64,000 nucleotides of DNA, from NCBI RefSeq assembly GCF_028401415.2, contig NZ_CP171821.2, positions 3,038,001 through 3,102,000 of the forward strand. The letters run 5' to 3'. The notes under the pieces were generated by a model that worked only from the letters and a program-made list of their open reading frames with translations, had not been told where the DNA came from and searched no databases. Below, in pieces: positions 8,032 to 17,427 of the stretch (position 1 is its first letter; each line of letters begins with the position of its first letter). Position numbers and translations under genes: made by a program. The stretch is from Glaciecola sp028401415. GTDB taxonomy: Bacteria > Pseudomonadota > Gammaproteobacteria > Enterobacterales > Alteromonadaceae.

Positions 8032-9483
8032 TTGCAATATCGCGCAATTATTCGAATTCTAGGGCTGTTAGTTGCTCTTTTCAGTGTAACTATGCTCCCG
8101 CCGGCGCTTATTTCGCTCATTTACCAAGATGGCGGCGGTCTGGCCTTCGTTATTGCCTTCATTCTATCTTTAATCACCGGCTTAATCTTTTGGTATCCCA
8201 ACCGAAGAAACAAAAGTGACCTTAGAGCAAAAGAGGGCTTTTTGATTGTGGTCTTGTTCTGGACAGTGCTTGCTACCTTTGGTGCCTTGCCTTTTGCTTT
8301 GCTCGACCAACCTCAAATGACCATTACCGATGCAATTTTTGAGTCGTTTTCTGGTTTAACGACGACAGGCGCAACGGTGATTGAAGGGATTGAGTTTTTA
8401 CCAAAAGCCGTACAGTTCTATCGGCAACAGCTTCAATGGCTTGGCGGTATGGGGATTATTGTTCTCGCGGTTGCTGTGCTGCCCATTCTTGGTGTAGGGG
8501 GAATGCAGCTATACCGAGCTGAAACACCCGGACCGGTTAAAGACTCAAAAATGACGCCGCGTATCGCCGATACCGCAAAACATCTTTGGTACATTTACCT
8601 CACACTCACAACTGCGTGCTCTTTGGCATATTGGATTGCGGGCATGAGCCTTTTCGATGCCGTGTGCCACGCATTTTCAACAATTGCCATCGGCGGATTT
8701 TCAACCTATGACGCAAGTCTCGGTTATTTTGACAGCGCTGCGGTGAATATTGTGTGCGTCATCTTCTTATGGATAGCGGCACTTAATTTTTCCCTGCACT
8801 ATGCAGCAGTCAGCGGTCGTAACATAAAGAATTATTTTCATGATCCAGAGTGTCGAACCTTTTTCACGCTTCAGTTTGTACTCATTACAGTATGCTTTCT
8901 AGTACTGGTGCATTATTCGGTGTACAGCAGTGCTGAAATTGCGCTTGACCAAGCGTTAATTCAGGCGGTATCCATTAGTACAACTGCCGGTTTCGCAACT
9001 ACTGACTTTGCTAGTTGGCCTGCGTTTTTACCGATTCTGCTAATTTTCTCAAGTTTTATTGGTGGATGTGCAGGTTCAACAGGCGGTGGGTTAAAAGTTA
9101 TACGTGTGCTCTTGTTATTTTTACAGGGTAAGAGAGAGGTGGATAGACTTATCCATCCAAAAGCAGTTTACGCAGTAAAACTGGGCGAGCGAGCTATGCC
9201 CTCTCGGATTGTTGAGGCGGTTTGGGGATTTTTTGCCGCGTACGCGATTGTATTTGTGGTTATTATGATTGGTTTAATCGGCACTGGGCTTGATAATATC
9301 ACGGCGTTTTCGGCAACCGCAGCAACCCTAAATAATCTAGGTCCGGGTTTGGGTACTGTGTCAGGTACCTATGCTGAGGTGTCCGACAGTGGTAAATGGA
9401 TGCTAGTACTTGCAATGCTATTTGGACGATTAGAGGTATTTTCTTTGTTGGTATTGTTTTCGCCCACCTTTTGGCGAAGTTAG
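8032..9483 (+). CDS. trkH: Potassium uptake protein TrkH (membrane pore)
   Basis: The 483-residue K+-translocating subunit of the Trk system, an integral inner-membrane protein with four pore loops. Each loop has a selectivity-filter glycine region: SGLTTTGAT, TIAIGGFST, STTAGFATTD and NNLGPGLG. The start is a TTG at 8032, giving the family N-terminus MQYRAIIRILGLL after an AAAGGT-like site. In many relatives trkH follows trkA in one operon. Here it is on the opposite strand and convergent with trkA, with only 27 bases between stops. Confidence 0.95.
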   Translation: MQYRAIIRILGLLVALFSVTMLPPALISLIYQDGGGLAFVIAFILSLITGLIFWYPNRRNKSDLRAKEGFLIVVLFWTVLATFGALPFALLDQPQMTITDAIFESFSGLTTTGATVIEGIEFLPKAVQFYRQQLQWLGGMGIIVLAVAVLPILGVGGMQLYRAETPGPVKDSKMTPRIADTAKHLWYIYLTLTTACSLAYWIAGMSLFDAVCHAFSTIAIGGFSTYDASLGYFDSAAVNIVCVIFLWIAALNFSLHYAAVSGRNIKNYFHDPECRTFFTLQFVLITVCFLVLVHYSVYSSAEIALDQALIQAVSISTTAGFATTDFASWPAFLPILLIFSSFIGGCAGSTGGGLKVIRVLLLFLQGKREVDRLIHPKAVYAVKLGERAMPSRIVEAVWGFFAAYAIVFVVIMIGLIGTGLDNITAFSATAATLNNLGPGLGTVSGTYAEVSDSGKWMLVLAMLFGRLEVFSLLVLFSPTFWRS

Positions 9484-9489
9484 TGCTTA

Positions 9490-9504
9490 CTTATCCCGAG
9501 TTGA
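9490..9504. repeat. Solo end of the palindromic repeat family, at the trkH/trkA junction
   Basis: CTTATCCCGAGTTGA is identical over 15 bases to the inner part of the terminal inverted repeat of the elements at 38846-39042 and 50124-50321. It starts six bases after the trkH stop, in the 27-base convergent gap. No second end or core is present, so it is a remnant or a shared short signal. Confidence 0.6.
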
Positions 9505-9510
9505 CTTAAA

Positions 9511-10890
9511 TTAGCCGAAAAATAGCGCTGAAGGCTGGAAGAGTTTTTCTACATCCCAAATGAATTTCTTATCTACCAAAAATAACACCACGTGATCATT
9601 TGCTTGGATTACCGTATCGCTGTGAGCAATGATCACTTCATCTTTGCGCACAATCGCGCCAATCGTAGTGCCTGGCGGCAGTTTGATGTCTTGAATTTGT
9701 TTGCCCACTACTTTTGATGTGCTTTCGTCGCCATGAGCAATTGCCTCTATTGCTTCAGCTGCACCGCGTCGCAAGGAGTGCACATTTACAATATCGCCAC
9801 GTCGAACGTGCGTCAGCAGAGCTGAGATAGTGGCTTGCTGAGGCGAAAATGCGATATCGATGTCACCGCCTTGAACTAAATCTACGTAGGCGCTGCGCTG
9901 AATCAAGACCATTGCTTTTTGCGCACCCATGCGTTTGGCCAGCATTGCCGACATAATATTTGCTTCATCGTCGTTAGTGACCGCAATAAAGGCGTCGACT
10001 TGCTCTACATTTTCTTCGCTTAAAAGAGACGCATCAGAAGCATCCCCCTGAAACACTATGGTTTTATCTAAAATCGTGGACAAGTAATGCGCACGTCTCT
10101 CGTTATACTCAATCAGTTTAACGTTGTGTTTATGTTCTAAGCGCTTTGCTAGACCTGCGCCGATTAGCCCGCCGCCTGCGATCATGATGTGCTTGTAACT
10201 TGATTCAAGCTTTTGCAGTTCGCTCATAACGGCGCGTATATGTTTGGTATCCGCGATAAAAAAAACTTCATCATCGGCTTCTATTACGGTTGTGCCCAGG
10301 GGGCGAATGGGACGCCCACGCCGATATATTGCAGCTACCCGAGTCTCCACATTTGGCATATGTTCTTTGAGCGCTGATAGCGCATGGCCCACTAACAATC
10401 CGCCATAATAAGCTTTGACCGCGACTAAACTGGCTTTACCGTCAGCAAATTCCACAACTTGCAGCGCGCCCGGGTAATCAATTAAACGCTTAATAGCGGT
10501 GGTGACCAATTGTTCGGGAGCAATTAGATGATCAACAGGAATATCTTGATGTTTATAAAGCTGCTCCTGATAAATGATGTATTGTTCAGAGCGAACGCGC
10601 GCGATTTTAGTTGGCGTTTTAAATAAGCTGTAAGCCACTTGGCAAGCCATCATGTTGCTTTCATCACTACTGGTGACGGCTATTAGCATGTCTGCGTCTT
10701 CTGCGCCGGCTTTTTTTAAAACGTCTGGGTGGGAGCCTATACCGCAAATTACCTGCAAATCCAGTCTATCTTGCAGGTCTTCTAAGATGCCAATATTGGA
10801 ATCAATAATCGTGATTTCATTTTTTTCGCCGACCAGGTTTTCGGCAAGCGTTCCGCCAACTTGACCTGCACCGATGATGATGATTTTCAT
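9511..10890 (-). CDS. trkA: Trk system potassium transporter TrkA (NAD-binding regulatory subunit)
   Basis: A 459-residue peripheral membrane protein that binds NAD(H) and ATP and gates the TrkH pore. It consists of two tandem RCK modules: the Rossmann motif IIGAGQVGGTLAENL at the start, followed by TrkA-C, then a second Rossmann motif IAGGGLIGAGLAKRL near residue 235 and a second TrkA-C domain. Length matches E. coli TrkA. It is the distal gene of def-fmt-rsmB-trkA, 15 bases after rsmB. Confidence 0.96.
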   Translation of the reverse strand: MKIIIIGAGQVGGTLAENLVGEKNEITIIDSNIGILEDLQDRLDLQVICGIGSHPDVLKKAGAEDADMLIAVTSSDESNMMACQVAYSLFKTPTKIARVRSEQYIIYQEQLYKHQDIPVDHLIAPEQLVTTAIKRLIDYPGALQVVEFADGKASLVAVKAYYGGLLVGHALSALKEHMPNVETRVAAIYRRGRPIRPLGTTVIEADDEVFFIADTKHIRAVMSELQKLESSYKHIMIAGGGLIGAGLAKRLEHKHNVKLIEYNERRAHYLSTILDKTIVFQGDASDASLLSEENVEQVDAFIAVTNDDEANIMSAMLAKRMGAQKAMVLIQRSAYVDLVQGGDIDIAFSPQQATISALLTHVRRGDIVNVHSLRRGAAEAIEAIAHGDESTSKVVGKQIQDIKLPPGTTIGAIVRKDEVIIAHSDTVIQANDHVVLFLVDKKFIWDVEKLFQPSALFFG

Positions 10891-10905
10891 AGTATTTCTT
10901 GCCTC

Positions 10906-12255
10906 TTATGCAGACTTTATCAGTCTAGCGAAAAAGAAACCATCCATGTTTTGCTCGCCGGGCAATATTTGCCAACCGGGCTGCTCGTCACTTTCAGTTT
11001 TCACAATGGGTGAAAGACGCGCATCGGGATGTTCGGCTAAAAAACGGCGTACTTGTTCGGTGTTTTCCTCGGGCAATATTGAACAGGTGGCATAAAGCAA
11101 GGTTCCTCCAGGCTTAAGCGCCAGCCAACATTGCTTCATAATCTGATGCTGCAGTTCGCACAGAATAGGTAAGTCCGCCGCTCGTCTATGCCATTTGATA
11201 TCGGGATGCCTCCGAATGACGCCGGTGGCTGAACAAGGTGCATCTAGCAGTATTCTATCGAAGGCCGGAAGCGAATGGTAGGTACTTACACTAGCCGCAT
11301 CGGCATGTACGATATGCACTTTGCCGGATTGCTCCAGATGCCCAAGGCGTTTCAAATTTTCATAGGTGCGTTCATGGCGCTTTGCTTCACTATCTATGGC
11401 GTATAGCGCCTTAATATCGCTACACAGCTCAAATATGGCTGCAGTTTTGCCTCCCGGAGCGGCGCACGCGTCAAGAATTTCCTCTTTTGCTTGCGGGTTT
11501 AAAAGCCCTGCAGCATGTTGCGGGGCTAAATCCTGGACTGAGAACCCCCCGTTCTCAAAGAGGGGAAGCGCAGTAACATCCGTGTTTTTTTCAAGAAGGA
11601 TGGCGGTAAGCTTAAGCTCATCGCTCAGCCCGGTAGAGGATTGAACGCGTTGGTGCTGAACACCGATGTCACTGAGAAGTTCACTGTAATGTGATAGCGA
11701 GCATCGCTTTGTATTGACTCTCAACCACAGCGGCGGTTTTTCAAGCATGGCGGCCGCAATATTTTCATAACTATTGGGGTAAGCTTGCTTGAGTTTGCTA
11801 AATAGCCATTTAGGCAAGTTAAGCTTGGCGTGCGTTTGTGTAATCTCAATATCTTGTAAGCCTTGTCGCTCGAAATTACGCATGACTGCGTTCACCAATC
11901 CAGAAAGCATTGGAAACTTAAGTACTTTGCATGCGTTCACTGTTTCTGAAACAGCAGCATGTTCGGATGTGCGCATAAAAGCTTGCTGAAAGAAACCAAG
12001 CATGATCAAATGCTCTACAATTTTCTGCTTTTTCTTAAGCGGCTTATCAAGCAATTGCCGAAGCCAAACTTGTAAGGTGGGCACTCGGCGCAAAACACCC
12101 AATACTGCTTCTTGCAACCAAGCGCGATCATTTGCTTTTTCATGCCGAGCAAACACTAAGGGCATAATGTCTCGTGATGAGCGCCCAAGCTCTAGTATCT
12201 GGTAAATTGCCCATGCTGCATCTGCGCGAAGATTAATCGGATGCGCTATTTGCAT
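10906..12255 (-). CDS. rsmB: 16S rRNA (cytosine-967-C5)-methyltransferase RsmB
   Basis: SAM-dependent methyltransferase that makes m5C967 in 16S rRNA. An N-terminal NusB-like RNA-binding domain (~1-145) is followed by a Rossmann methyltransferase domain. That domain has the SAM site DACAAPGGKTAA and the two catalytic cysteine motifs DAPCSATGVIRRHPD and YATCSI. Its 449 residues are slightly more than E. coli Sun/RsmB. It is in an operon with fmt upstream (44-base gap) and trkA downstream. Confidence 0.95.
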   Translation of the reverse strand: MQIAHPINLRADAAWAIYQILELGRSSRDIMPLVFARHEKANDRAWLQEAVLGVLRRVPTLQVWLRQLLDKPLKKKQKIVEHLIMLGFFQQAFMRTSEHAAVSETVNACKVLKFPMLSGLVNAVMRNFERQGLQDIEITQTHAKLNLPKWLFSKLKQAYPNSYENIAAAMLEKPPLWLRVNTKRCSLSHYSELLSDIGVQHQRVQSSTGLSDELKLTAILLEKNTDVTALPLFENGGFSVQDLAPQHAAGLLNPQAKEEILDACAAPGGKTAAIFELCSDIKALYAIDSEAKRHERTYENLKRLGHLEQSGKVHIVHADAASVSTYHSLPAFDRILLDAPCSATGVIRRHPDIKWHRRAADLPILCELQHQIMKQCWLALKPGGTLLYATCSILPEENTEQVRRFLAEHPDARLSPIVKTESDEQPGWQILPGEQNMDGFFFARLIKSA

Positions 12256-12299
12256 AAGTAAAGGCCTTGATAAGTTTTGATATCCAATGCTTGCATACC

Positions 12300-13238
12300 T
12301 TAACTAAGTTGCTGACCTGAAGTGAATAAATTTGGCTTGCCATTAATCAGTTCGGCGACGTTTTGCTTCTTTTTGCCAGGAAGTTGGAGCTGTTTTACCC
12401 GCAAGATGCCGTCTTTGCATTGAATATCTAAGCCCTCTTTTGAATACGCAATAACCTGCCCGTTTTGAAAACTTGAGCTTGAATGCTTTTGCTCCACGGT
12501 TTCCGCTGTATGTATTTTTATCGCGTCGTTGTTATGCATAAACCAAGAATATGGCCATGGGTTGAAGGATCTGACATTACGTTCTAACTGAGCGCAAGGA
12601 AGACTCCAATCGCATTTAGCTTCATCTTTCGATAATTTTTTTGCATAGGTCACATCCACTTCGCTCTGAGTAGTTGCTTCGAGCTGCTCGTATGATGCTA
12701 GCGCTGCCAGCAAGGCTACTGGCCCAAGCTCTGCGAGTTTTGTATAGAGACTTGCACTGGTGTCGGTTTTTTCAATAGGAATCGTTTTTTCTAGCAGCAC
12801 CGGCCCTGTATCAAGACCTTCATCCATCTGCATGATGGCAACGCCACTGTGGCTATCGCCCGCCCAAATAGCTCGCTGAATTGGCGCTGCACCGCGCCAG
12901 CGAGGCAGCAACGAACCGTGAACATTAATACAACCTTTTGTCGGTGCGTCTAGCACGCCTTTAGGCAATAGCAAGCCATAAGCGACGACGACCATCAAGT
13001 CAGCGTGATAGTTTTTGAGCGTGTCGACACTCTGCTCGGACTTGAAGTTTTCTGGTTGCTCAACGGGTATTTGATGTGAAAGAGCAAGGGTTTTTACTGC
13101 GCTAGCGTGCAGCTTTTTACCTCTTCCCGAGGGGCGATCGGGTTGAGTGTAAACTGCGAGTATTTCATGATCGGATGCCAGCAAAGCCTTTAGATGAGCT
13201 GCGGCGAAATCGGGTGTGCCTGCAAAAATGAGTTTCAC
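12300..13238 (-). CDS. fmt: Methionyl-tRNA formyltransferase
   Basis: Transfers a formyl group from 10-formyl-THF to initiator Met-tRNA. The 312-residue protein has the N-terminal motif FAGTPDFAAAHLKALL. The catalytic signature HGSLLPRWRGAAPIQRAI contains the active-site SLLP region, and the C-terminal OB-like domain follows. It is functionally paired with def, which lies immediately upstream (52 bases), so the formylation and deformylation enzymes share a transcript. Confidence 0.97.
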   Translation of the reverse strand: MKLIFAGTPDFAAAHLKALLASDHEILAVYTQPDRPSGRGKKLHASAVKTLALSHQIPVEQPENFKSEQSVDTLKNYHADLMVVVAYGLLLPKGVLDAPTKGCINVHGSLLPRWRGAAPIQRAIWAGDSHSGVAIMQMDEGLDTGPVLLEKTIPIEKTDTSASLYTKLAELGPVALLAALASYEQLEATTQSEVDVTYAKKLSKDEAKCDWSLPCAQLERNVRSFNPWPYSWFMHNNDAIKIHTAETVEQKHSSSSFQNGQVIAYSKEGLDIQCKDGILRVKQLQLPGKKKQNVAELINGKPNLFTSGQQLS

Positions 13239-13290
13239 TTGTTCTCCAGCAAAGGACTGCCCAGATGTTTTATGCGTGTGTACTTGTATA

Positions 13291-13803
13291 CTAGCCTGCT
13301 CTGGCTGCTAGTCTCGCTTCTTTTTCCAATTTCTTCTTGATTCTTTGCCGCTTAAGAGGAGACAGGTAATCAACGAATAGCTTTCCTTGAAGATGGTCTA
13401 GCTCATGTTGAATACAAATCGCGAGTAAACCGCTTGCTTCGAGTGTAAAGGGTTTTCCGTCAGCATCTAGGGCCTCAACAACGATGTTTTCAGCGCGATC
13501 CACTTTTGCATAGTTGTTTGGTACCGATAGACACCCTTCTTCACTAACGGTAGTGCCGTGCTTCTCGGTAATTTTAGGGTTAATAAATACTCTTGGTTCG
13601 TCTTGATCTTCCGAAACGTCCATTACGACAACACGCTTGTGCACATCGACTTGGGTTGCCGCTAAACCAATGCCTCGCTCGTCACGCATAGTTTCGAACA
13701 TATCCTCAACTAAGGTTTTGATTTTTGCGTCAACCTTTTCAACTTCTTTGGCGACGGTTCGCAAGCGTTCGTCAGGAAAAGTCAAAACTTCAAGAATCGC
13801 CAT
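13291..13803 (-). CDS. def: Peptide deformylase
   Basis: Metalloenzyme that removes the N-formyl group from nascent proteins. All three family motifs are present: GIGLAATQV, EGCLSV (metal-binding Cys) and QHELDHLQG (HExxH). The start is the ATG at 13801-13803, which gives MAILEVLTFPDERLR; a GTG three codons upstream is less likely. At 170 residues it has typical length. First gene of def-fmt-rsmB-trkA and divergent from the LysM gene. Confidence 0.97.
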   Translation of the reverse strand: MAILEVLTFPDERLRTVAKEVEKVDAKIKTLVEDMFETMRDERGIGLAATQVDVHKRVVVMDVSEDQDEPRVFINPKITEKHGTTVSEEGCLSVPNNYAKVDRAENIVVEALDADGKPFTLEASGLLAICIQHELDHLQGKLFVDYLSPLKRQRIKKKLEKEARLAARAG

Positions 13804-14033
13804 TAAAAACACCCTTTTGGTCAGTATACTAATTGATACTTATGCGCCAGAATCGGCAATCAATCACGTCTATTTTTGATTTATGCTCAATAAAAGCAGA
13901 TTAAAAACTGCCGAGACAACACAAACAATATTAGAAAAACTATCAATTTAAGTTCAATTAATAGCTTTTCAAACCGATAACGAATTATACAGCAGTCGTT
14001 TTATTAATAAACTGATATTCGTACAGGAATGAT

Positions 14034-15140
14034 ATGATGCGTTTTTACAGCCTTTTGCAGCGCTTATTTGCAGTTTTGCTATGTGCATGCTTTACCCTTA
14101 CGTTCGCGCGCGCAGAGGTGGTGAATATTCGAGATGACGCGCCACAAACTTATACCGTCGAAAAAGGCGATACGCTATGGGACATCTCTAGCTTATTTTT
14201 AGATCAGCCTTGGCGCTGGCCCGAGTTATGGCGGAACAATACGCAAATTGAAAATCCGCACTTAATTTATCCGGGGGATATGCTTCGCCTGCGCTGGGAA
14301 AATGGCGTGCCAGTGCTTGAATTAGTAAGCGACAAACCCCTTGTCACTCTCTCACCCGATATAAAGCGGGTTTCCAAGCCGGGCGCAATTGATATATTGC
14401 CGTGGGACAAAATTAAGCTGTACGTTAACAACGACAGTATCATGTCTGCTGAGGACTTCCACGCCCTTCCTTCTATTCTGGGTGATAGAGAGGGGTCAGC
14501 GCGATTCGTTAATGACGATTATGTGTTGGCAAAAGCAAAAGAAAGCTTTGAGATCTCGAGCGCAACTCGCTATGAGATTGTTCGCAAAGAACGCGAGATA
14601 TACGACAGTCTCGGCGCATTGCTGGGCATACAAGTTATTCAACTGAGCGAGGCTGATTTAAGCAACAAAATTGATACCGACCGACATGTAGTCAAAGTTT
14701 CGAAGAACCTGCGCGAAGCGAAACAAGGTGACCGGCTAAGACCTTCAATGGATTTCAATGCTAATGACCTAAGATTGCAGCCTGCCACGCGCCAGAAGGG
14801 TGAATTAGTTTCAAACATCAATGGCTATAATATTATCTCAAAGCATGACGTTGTCATCATAAACATCGGCGGTCGAAAAGTGAAACCAGGCATGGTCTTC
14901 GGTATATACAAGCAAGGCAAAGATGTGAAGTTCAAAGAAGAACCTAGTTATTCTATGTCTCGCGGAAGCATCGCCGATATTTTCACCTTACCTGAAGTGA
15001 TTGAACAGCCTGCTTACAAAGTTGGAGAGCTGGTTGTGATCAGAGAATTTGAGCATGCAAGTTATGCATGGGTTACTAAAGCCACCACTCATTTGACTGG
15101 CGGTGAGATAATCGCAAGCCCTAGACCTCCTCAAAATTAA
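14034..15140 (+). CDS. LysM peptidoglycan-binding domain protein (upstream of dprA)
   Basis: A 368-residue exported protein. A Sec signal peptide covers ~1-27 (hydrophobic LFAVLLCACFTLTFARA) and a LysM domain covers ~40-88 (YTVEKGDTLWDISSLFL, then PHLIYPGDMLRL). The rest is a long uncharacterised region typical of the gammaproteobacterial protein encoded between def and dprA. An AGGA lies a few bases before two tandem ATGs (14034, 14037), and either could start translation. It is probably a periplasmic cell-wall-binding protein; its role is unknown. Confidence 0.88.
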   Translation: MMRFYSLLQRLFAVLLCACFTLTFARAEVVNIRDDAPQTYTVEKGDTLWDISSLFLDQPWRWPELWRNNTQIENPHLIYPGDMLRLRWENGVPVLELVSDKPLVTLSPDIKRVSKPGAIDILPWDKIKLYVNNDSIMSAEDFHALPSILGDREGSARFVNDDYVLAKAKESFEISSATRYEIVRKEREIYDSLGALLGIQVIQLSEADLSNKIDTDRHVVKVSKNLREAKQGDRLRPSMDFNANDLRLQPATRQKGELVSNINGYNIISKHDVVIINIGGRKVKPGMVFGIYKQGKDVKFKEEPSYSMSRGSIADIFTLPEVIEQPAYKVGELVVIREFEHASYAWVTKATTHLTGGEIIASPRPPQN

Positions 15141-15167
15141 TATGATGCCATAACATAAGGAATAACG

Positions 15168-16328
15168 ATGACCAAGGATTCGGTCAGACAATATCGTAGA
15201 GAATTATCAGACGCTTCACGTCGACAACACTTAGTTGAAACATATCTTAAGTTAGATAGCGTGCCCAATTTGGGCATTGTTAGTCTTAGAAAACTAGCGT
15301 CTAAATTCGGCTGTCATTTGGCAGAGCTCCCAACAATAGACGAAGCAACGCTGGTTCGACATGGTTTAAAACCAGCTCAAATCGCGAGTTTAAAAGGCAA
15401 AAATCAAGGCTTCGACGCAATGCGACGTCGGACCTTTGACTGGTTACAAAAGCATTCATCGAACTGCATTTTAACACCTGAAGATGAGCACTTTCCGACA
15501 AGTTTATTACACCTTGCGAGGCCACCTTTACTGCTGTTTGCGACTGGAGATGTCTCAATTTTGGCTCAATCGCACATCGCTATGGTGGGTACGCGTTCAC
15601 CGAGTCAATATGCTAAAGAAGTCATTGATGATTTTGTTCAGGACATCAGTATTAACATGGATGTTGGTCTTACCAGCGGCATGGCCTTAGGCGTTGATGC
15701 CCTATCTCATCGCGCTGCTTTGCATTATGGCGTGAAAACTATTGCGGTCTTAGGGTGTGGTATCGACGTGGTTTATCCAAAACGGCATCGCGCTCTATAT
15801 CAACAAATATGCGAAGAAGGACTTGTCGTGAGCGAGTTTGTCCCCGGGACTGCGCCTCACGCCAGCCTGTTTCCGAGGCGTAACCGTATTATCAGTGGTT
15901 TGTCTGCGGGAGTGATTGTTATAGAAGCGCAGATAAAAAGTGGCACATTGGTCACTGCAAAATATGCTTTGGAACAAAACAAAGAAGTATTCGCCGTGCC
16001 AGGCGCTATTTACAACCCAAATTCTCGCGGCTCTCATCACCTAATAAAATCGGGTGCAAAACTGAGTGAAAGCGTGAAAGATATTCTTGAAGAGCTGCCA
16101 CACTTAGAAAAACAGAATAAAGAATCCACAATTAGCCAAAAAAATGTCAATCAAAGCTTGGCATCTGATCCATTGTTAGATAGTGTTGGTTATAGCGCTA
16201 CATCAGTCGACCTGATAGCTGAACGCAGCGGCATGCCAGTTTCTGACGTGCTGACACAATTAATACAATATGAGTTGCGTGGCATAGTGGCCCCCACACC
16301 AGAGGGCTACGTTAAATTGAGGGGCTAA
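15168..16328 (+). CDS. dprA: DNA-processing protein DprA (Smf)
   Basis: Loads RecA on incoming single-stranded DNA during natural transformation and is also widespread in bacteria not known to be competent. The 386 residues comprise an N-terminal SAM/HhH-like region, the Rossmann-fold DprA core (GTRSPSQYA, SGMALGVDALSHRAAL, AVLGCGIDVVYPKRH, FPRRNRIISGLS) and a C-terminal winged-helix domain (~320-386). It lies 27 bases after the LysM gene and two bases before smg. Confidence 0.95.
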   Translation: MTKDSVRQYRRELSDASRRQHLVETYLKLDSVPNLGIVSLRKLASKFGCHLAELPTIDEATLVRHGLKPAQIASLKGKNQGFDAMRRRTFDWLQKHSSNCILTPEDEHFPTSLLHLARPPLLLFATGDVSILAQSHIAMVGTRSPSQYAKEVIDDFVQDISINMDVGLTSGMALGVDALSHRAALHYGVKTIAVLGCGIDVVYPKRHRALYQQICEEGLVVSEFVPGTAPHASLFPRRNRIISGLSAGVIVIEAQIKSGTLVTAKYALEQNKEVFAVPGAIYNPNSRGSHHLIKSGAKLSESVKDILEELPHLEKQNKESTISQKNVNQSLASDPLLDSVGYSATSVDLIAERSGMPVSDVLTQLIQYELRGIVAPTPEGYVKLRG

Positions 16329-16330
16329 TT

Positions 16331-16807
16331 ATGTTCGATATCCTCATGTACCTGTTTGAAAATTTGGTACACAATGAGTCGGATATGATGGTAGACCAAG
16401 ACGAATTAACAGATGAGCTAATTCGGGCAGGTTTTCATCATGATGAAATTTATAAAGCTTTGGCATGGCTTGAGAAGTTATGCGAGCTTCAGTCAACCGA
16501 CGACAATCCTTATCTACAGTTTACGAATAGTCCAAGTACTATTCGTGTATATACATTCGAAGAACAACAGCGTTTAGACTCGCAGTCGCAAGGTTTTCTT
16601 CTTTTCCTTGAGCAGATAAACGTACTCGAAACCGCTACTCGGGAAATGGTTATCGACAGAGTCATGGAGCTCGATACCAAAGAGTTTTGTCTTGTTGATT
16701 TGAAGTGGGTAGTGCTAATGGTCTTGTTCAATGTGCCAGGCAAAGAATTGGCTTATGAGCAAATGGAAGAGCTCCTATTCGATACTCCTGATGGCTTGTT
16801 ACATTAA
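16331..16807 (+). CDS. smg: Smg family protein (DUF494)
   Basis: A 158-residue Smg protein (MFDILMYLFENLVHNE start), of normal length and fully conserved in pattern. The family regularly follows dprA in gammaproteobacteria and its function is not established. Acidic and largely helical, with no membrane segment. Probably translated with dprA, given the two-base gap. Confidence 0.92.
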   Translation: MFDILMYLFENLVHNESDMMVDQDELTDELIRAGFHHDEIYKALAWLEKLCELQSTDDNPYLQFTNSPSTIRVYTFEEQQRLDSQSQGFLLFLEQINVLETATREMVIDRVMELDTKEFCLVDLKWVVLMVLFNVPGKELAYEQMEELLFDTPDGLLH

Positions 16808-16822
16808 TTTACACCATAAGCG

Positions 16823-17365
16823 GTGACGAACCAACAACAAGCCATCCATGGCGTATGCCCCGAATGCGATAGCCCATTGCTTCTCAAGCACGTCGGAAAG
16901 TCAAGCTTTCTGGCTTGTTCAAGCTATCCCGCTTGTCATTATACAAAAGCTCTGACGCACAACGACGTTTCCGTTGTCAAAGAAATGCCCGACAGCGAGT
17001 GCCCTGAATGCAACTCAATCTTAGCGGTTAAAAAAGGCCGTTACGGTATGTTCATCGCTTGTACAAACTTTCCAAGTTGTCATTTTATTTCGAATACCCA
17101 TGAAGTAAAAAAAACGGCAGAATACGTCCCGGTTGACTGCCCATCATGTAGTAAAGGCAAACTGGAAAAAAGGCAAAATAGATTTGGTAAGTTCTTTTAT
17201 GCATGCGACAGATACCCAAAATGCAAATTTGTAGCTAACTCTCTGCCTTTTCAACAACAATGCGAGCAGTGTGGTTACAAAGTGATGCTACAAAAAGGAA
17301 AAGCGTCTGGTGTAATGGTTTGCGCTGATTCAGGCTGCGGTCATATTCAAGACGCAGACCAATAG
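16823..17365 (+). CDS. Topoisomerase I-type zinc-finger protein (YrdD-like)
   Basis: A 180-residue protein made almost entirely of zinc ribbons like those at the C-terminus of topoisomerase I. It has four Cys4-type modules beginning CPEC (~12), CPEC (~59), CPSC (~104) and CEQCG (~149), each followed by a CxxxxxCxF/Y-type half. No toprim or catalytic region is present, so it is a stand-alone nucleic-acid-binding protein. The start is a GTG at 16823, 15 bases after smg. Same gene order as yrdD next to smg and tsaC in E. coli. Confidence 0.88.
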   Translation: MTNQQQAIHGVCPECDSPLLLKHVGKSSFLACSSYPACHYTKALTHNDVSVVKEMPDSECPECNSILAVKKGRYGMFIACTNFPSCHFISNTHEVKKTAEYVPVDCPSCSKGKLEKRQNRFGKFFYACDRYPKCKFVANSLPFQQQCEQCGYKVMLQKGKASGVMVCADSGCGHIQDADQ

Positions 17366-17427
17366 ATAGCGCTAACAATTGATGCAAAGACCTCAGTTTT
17401 TCCTGGAAACAGCTTATCGAGAAGTAT

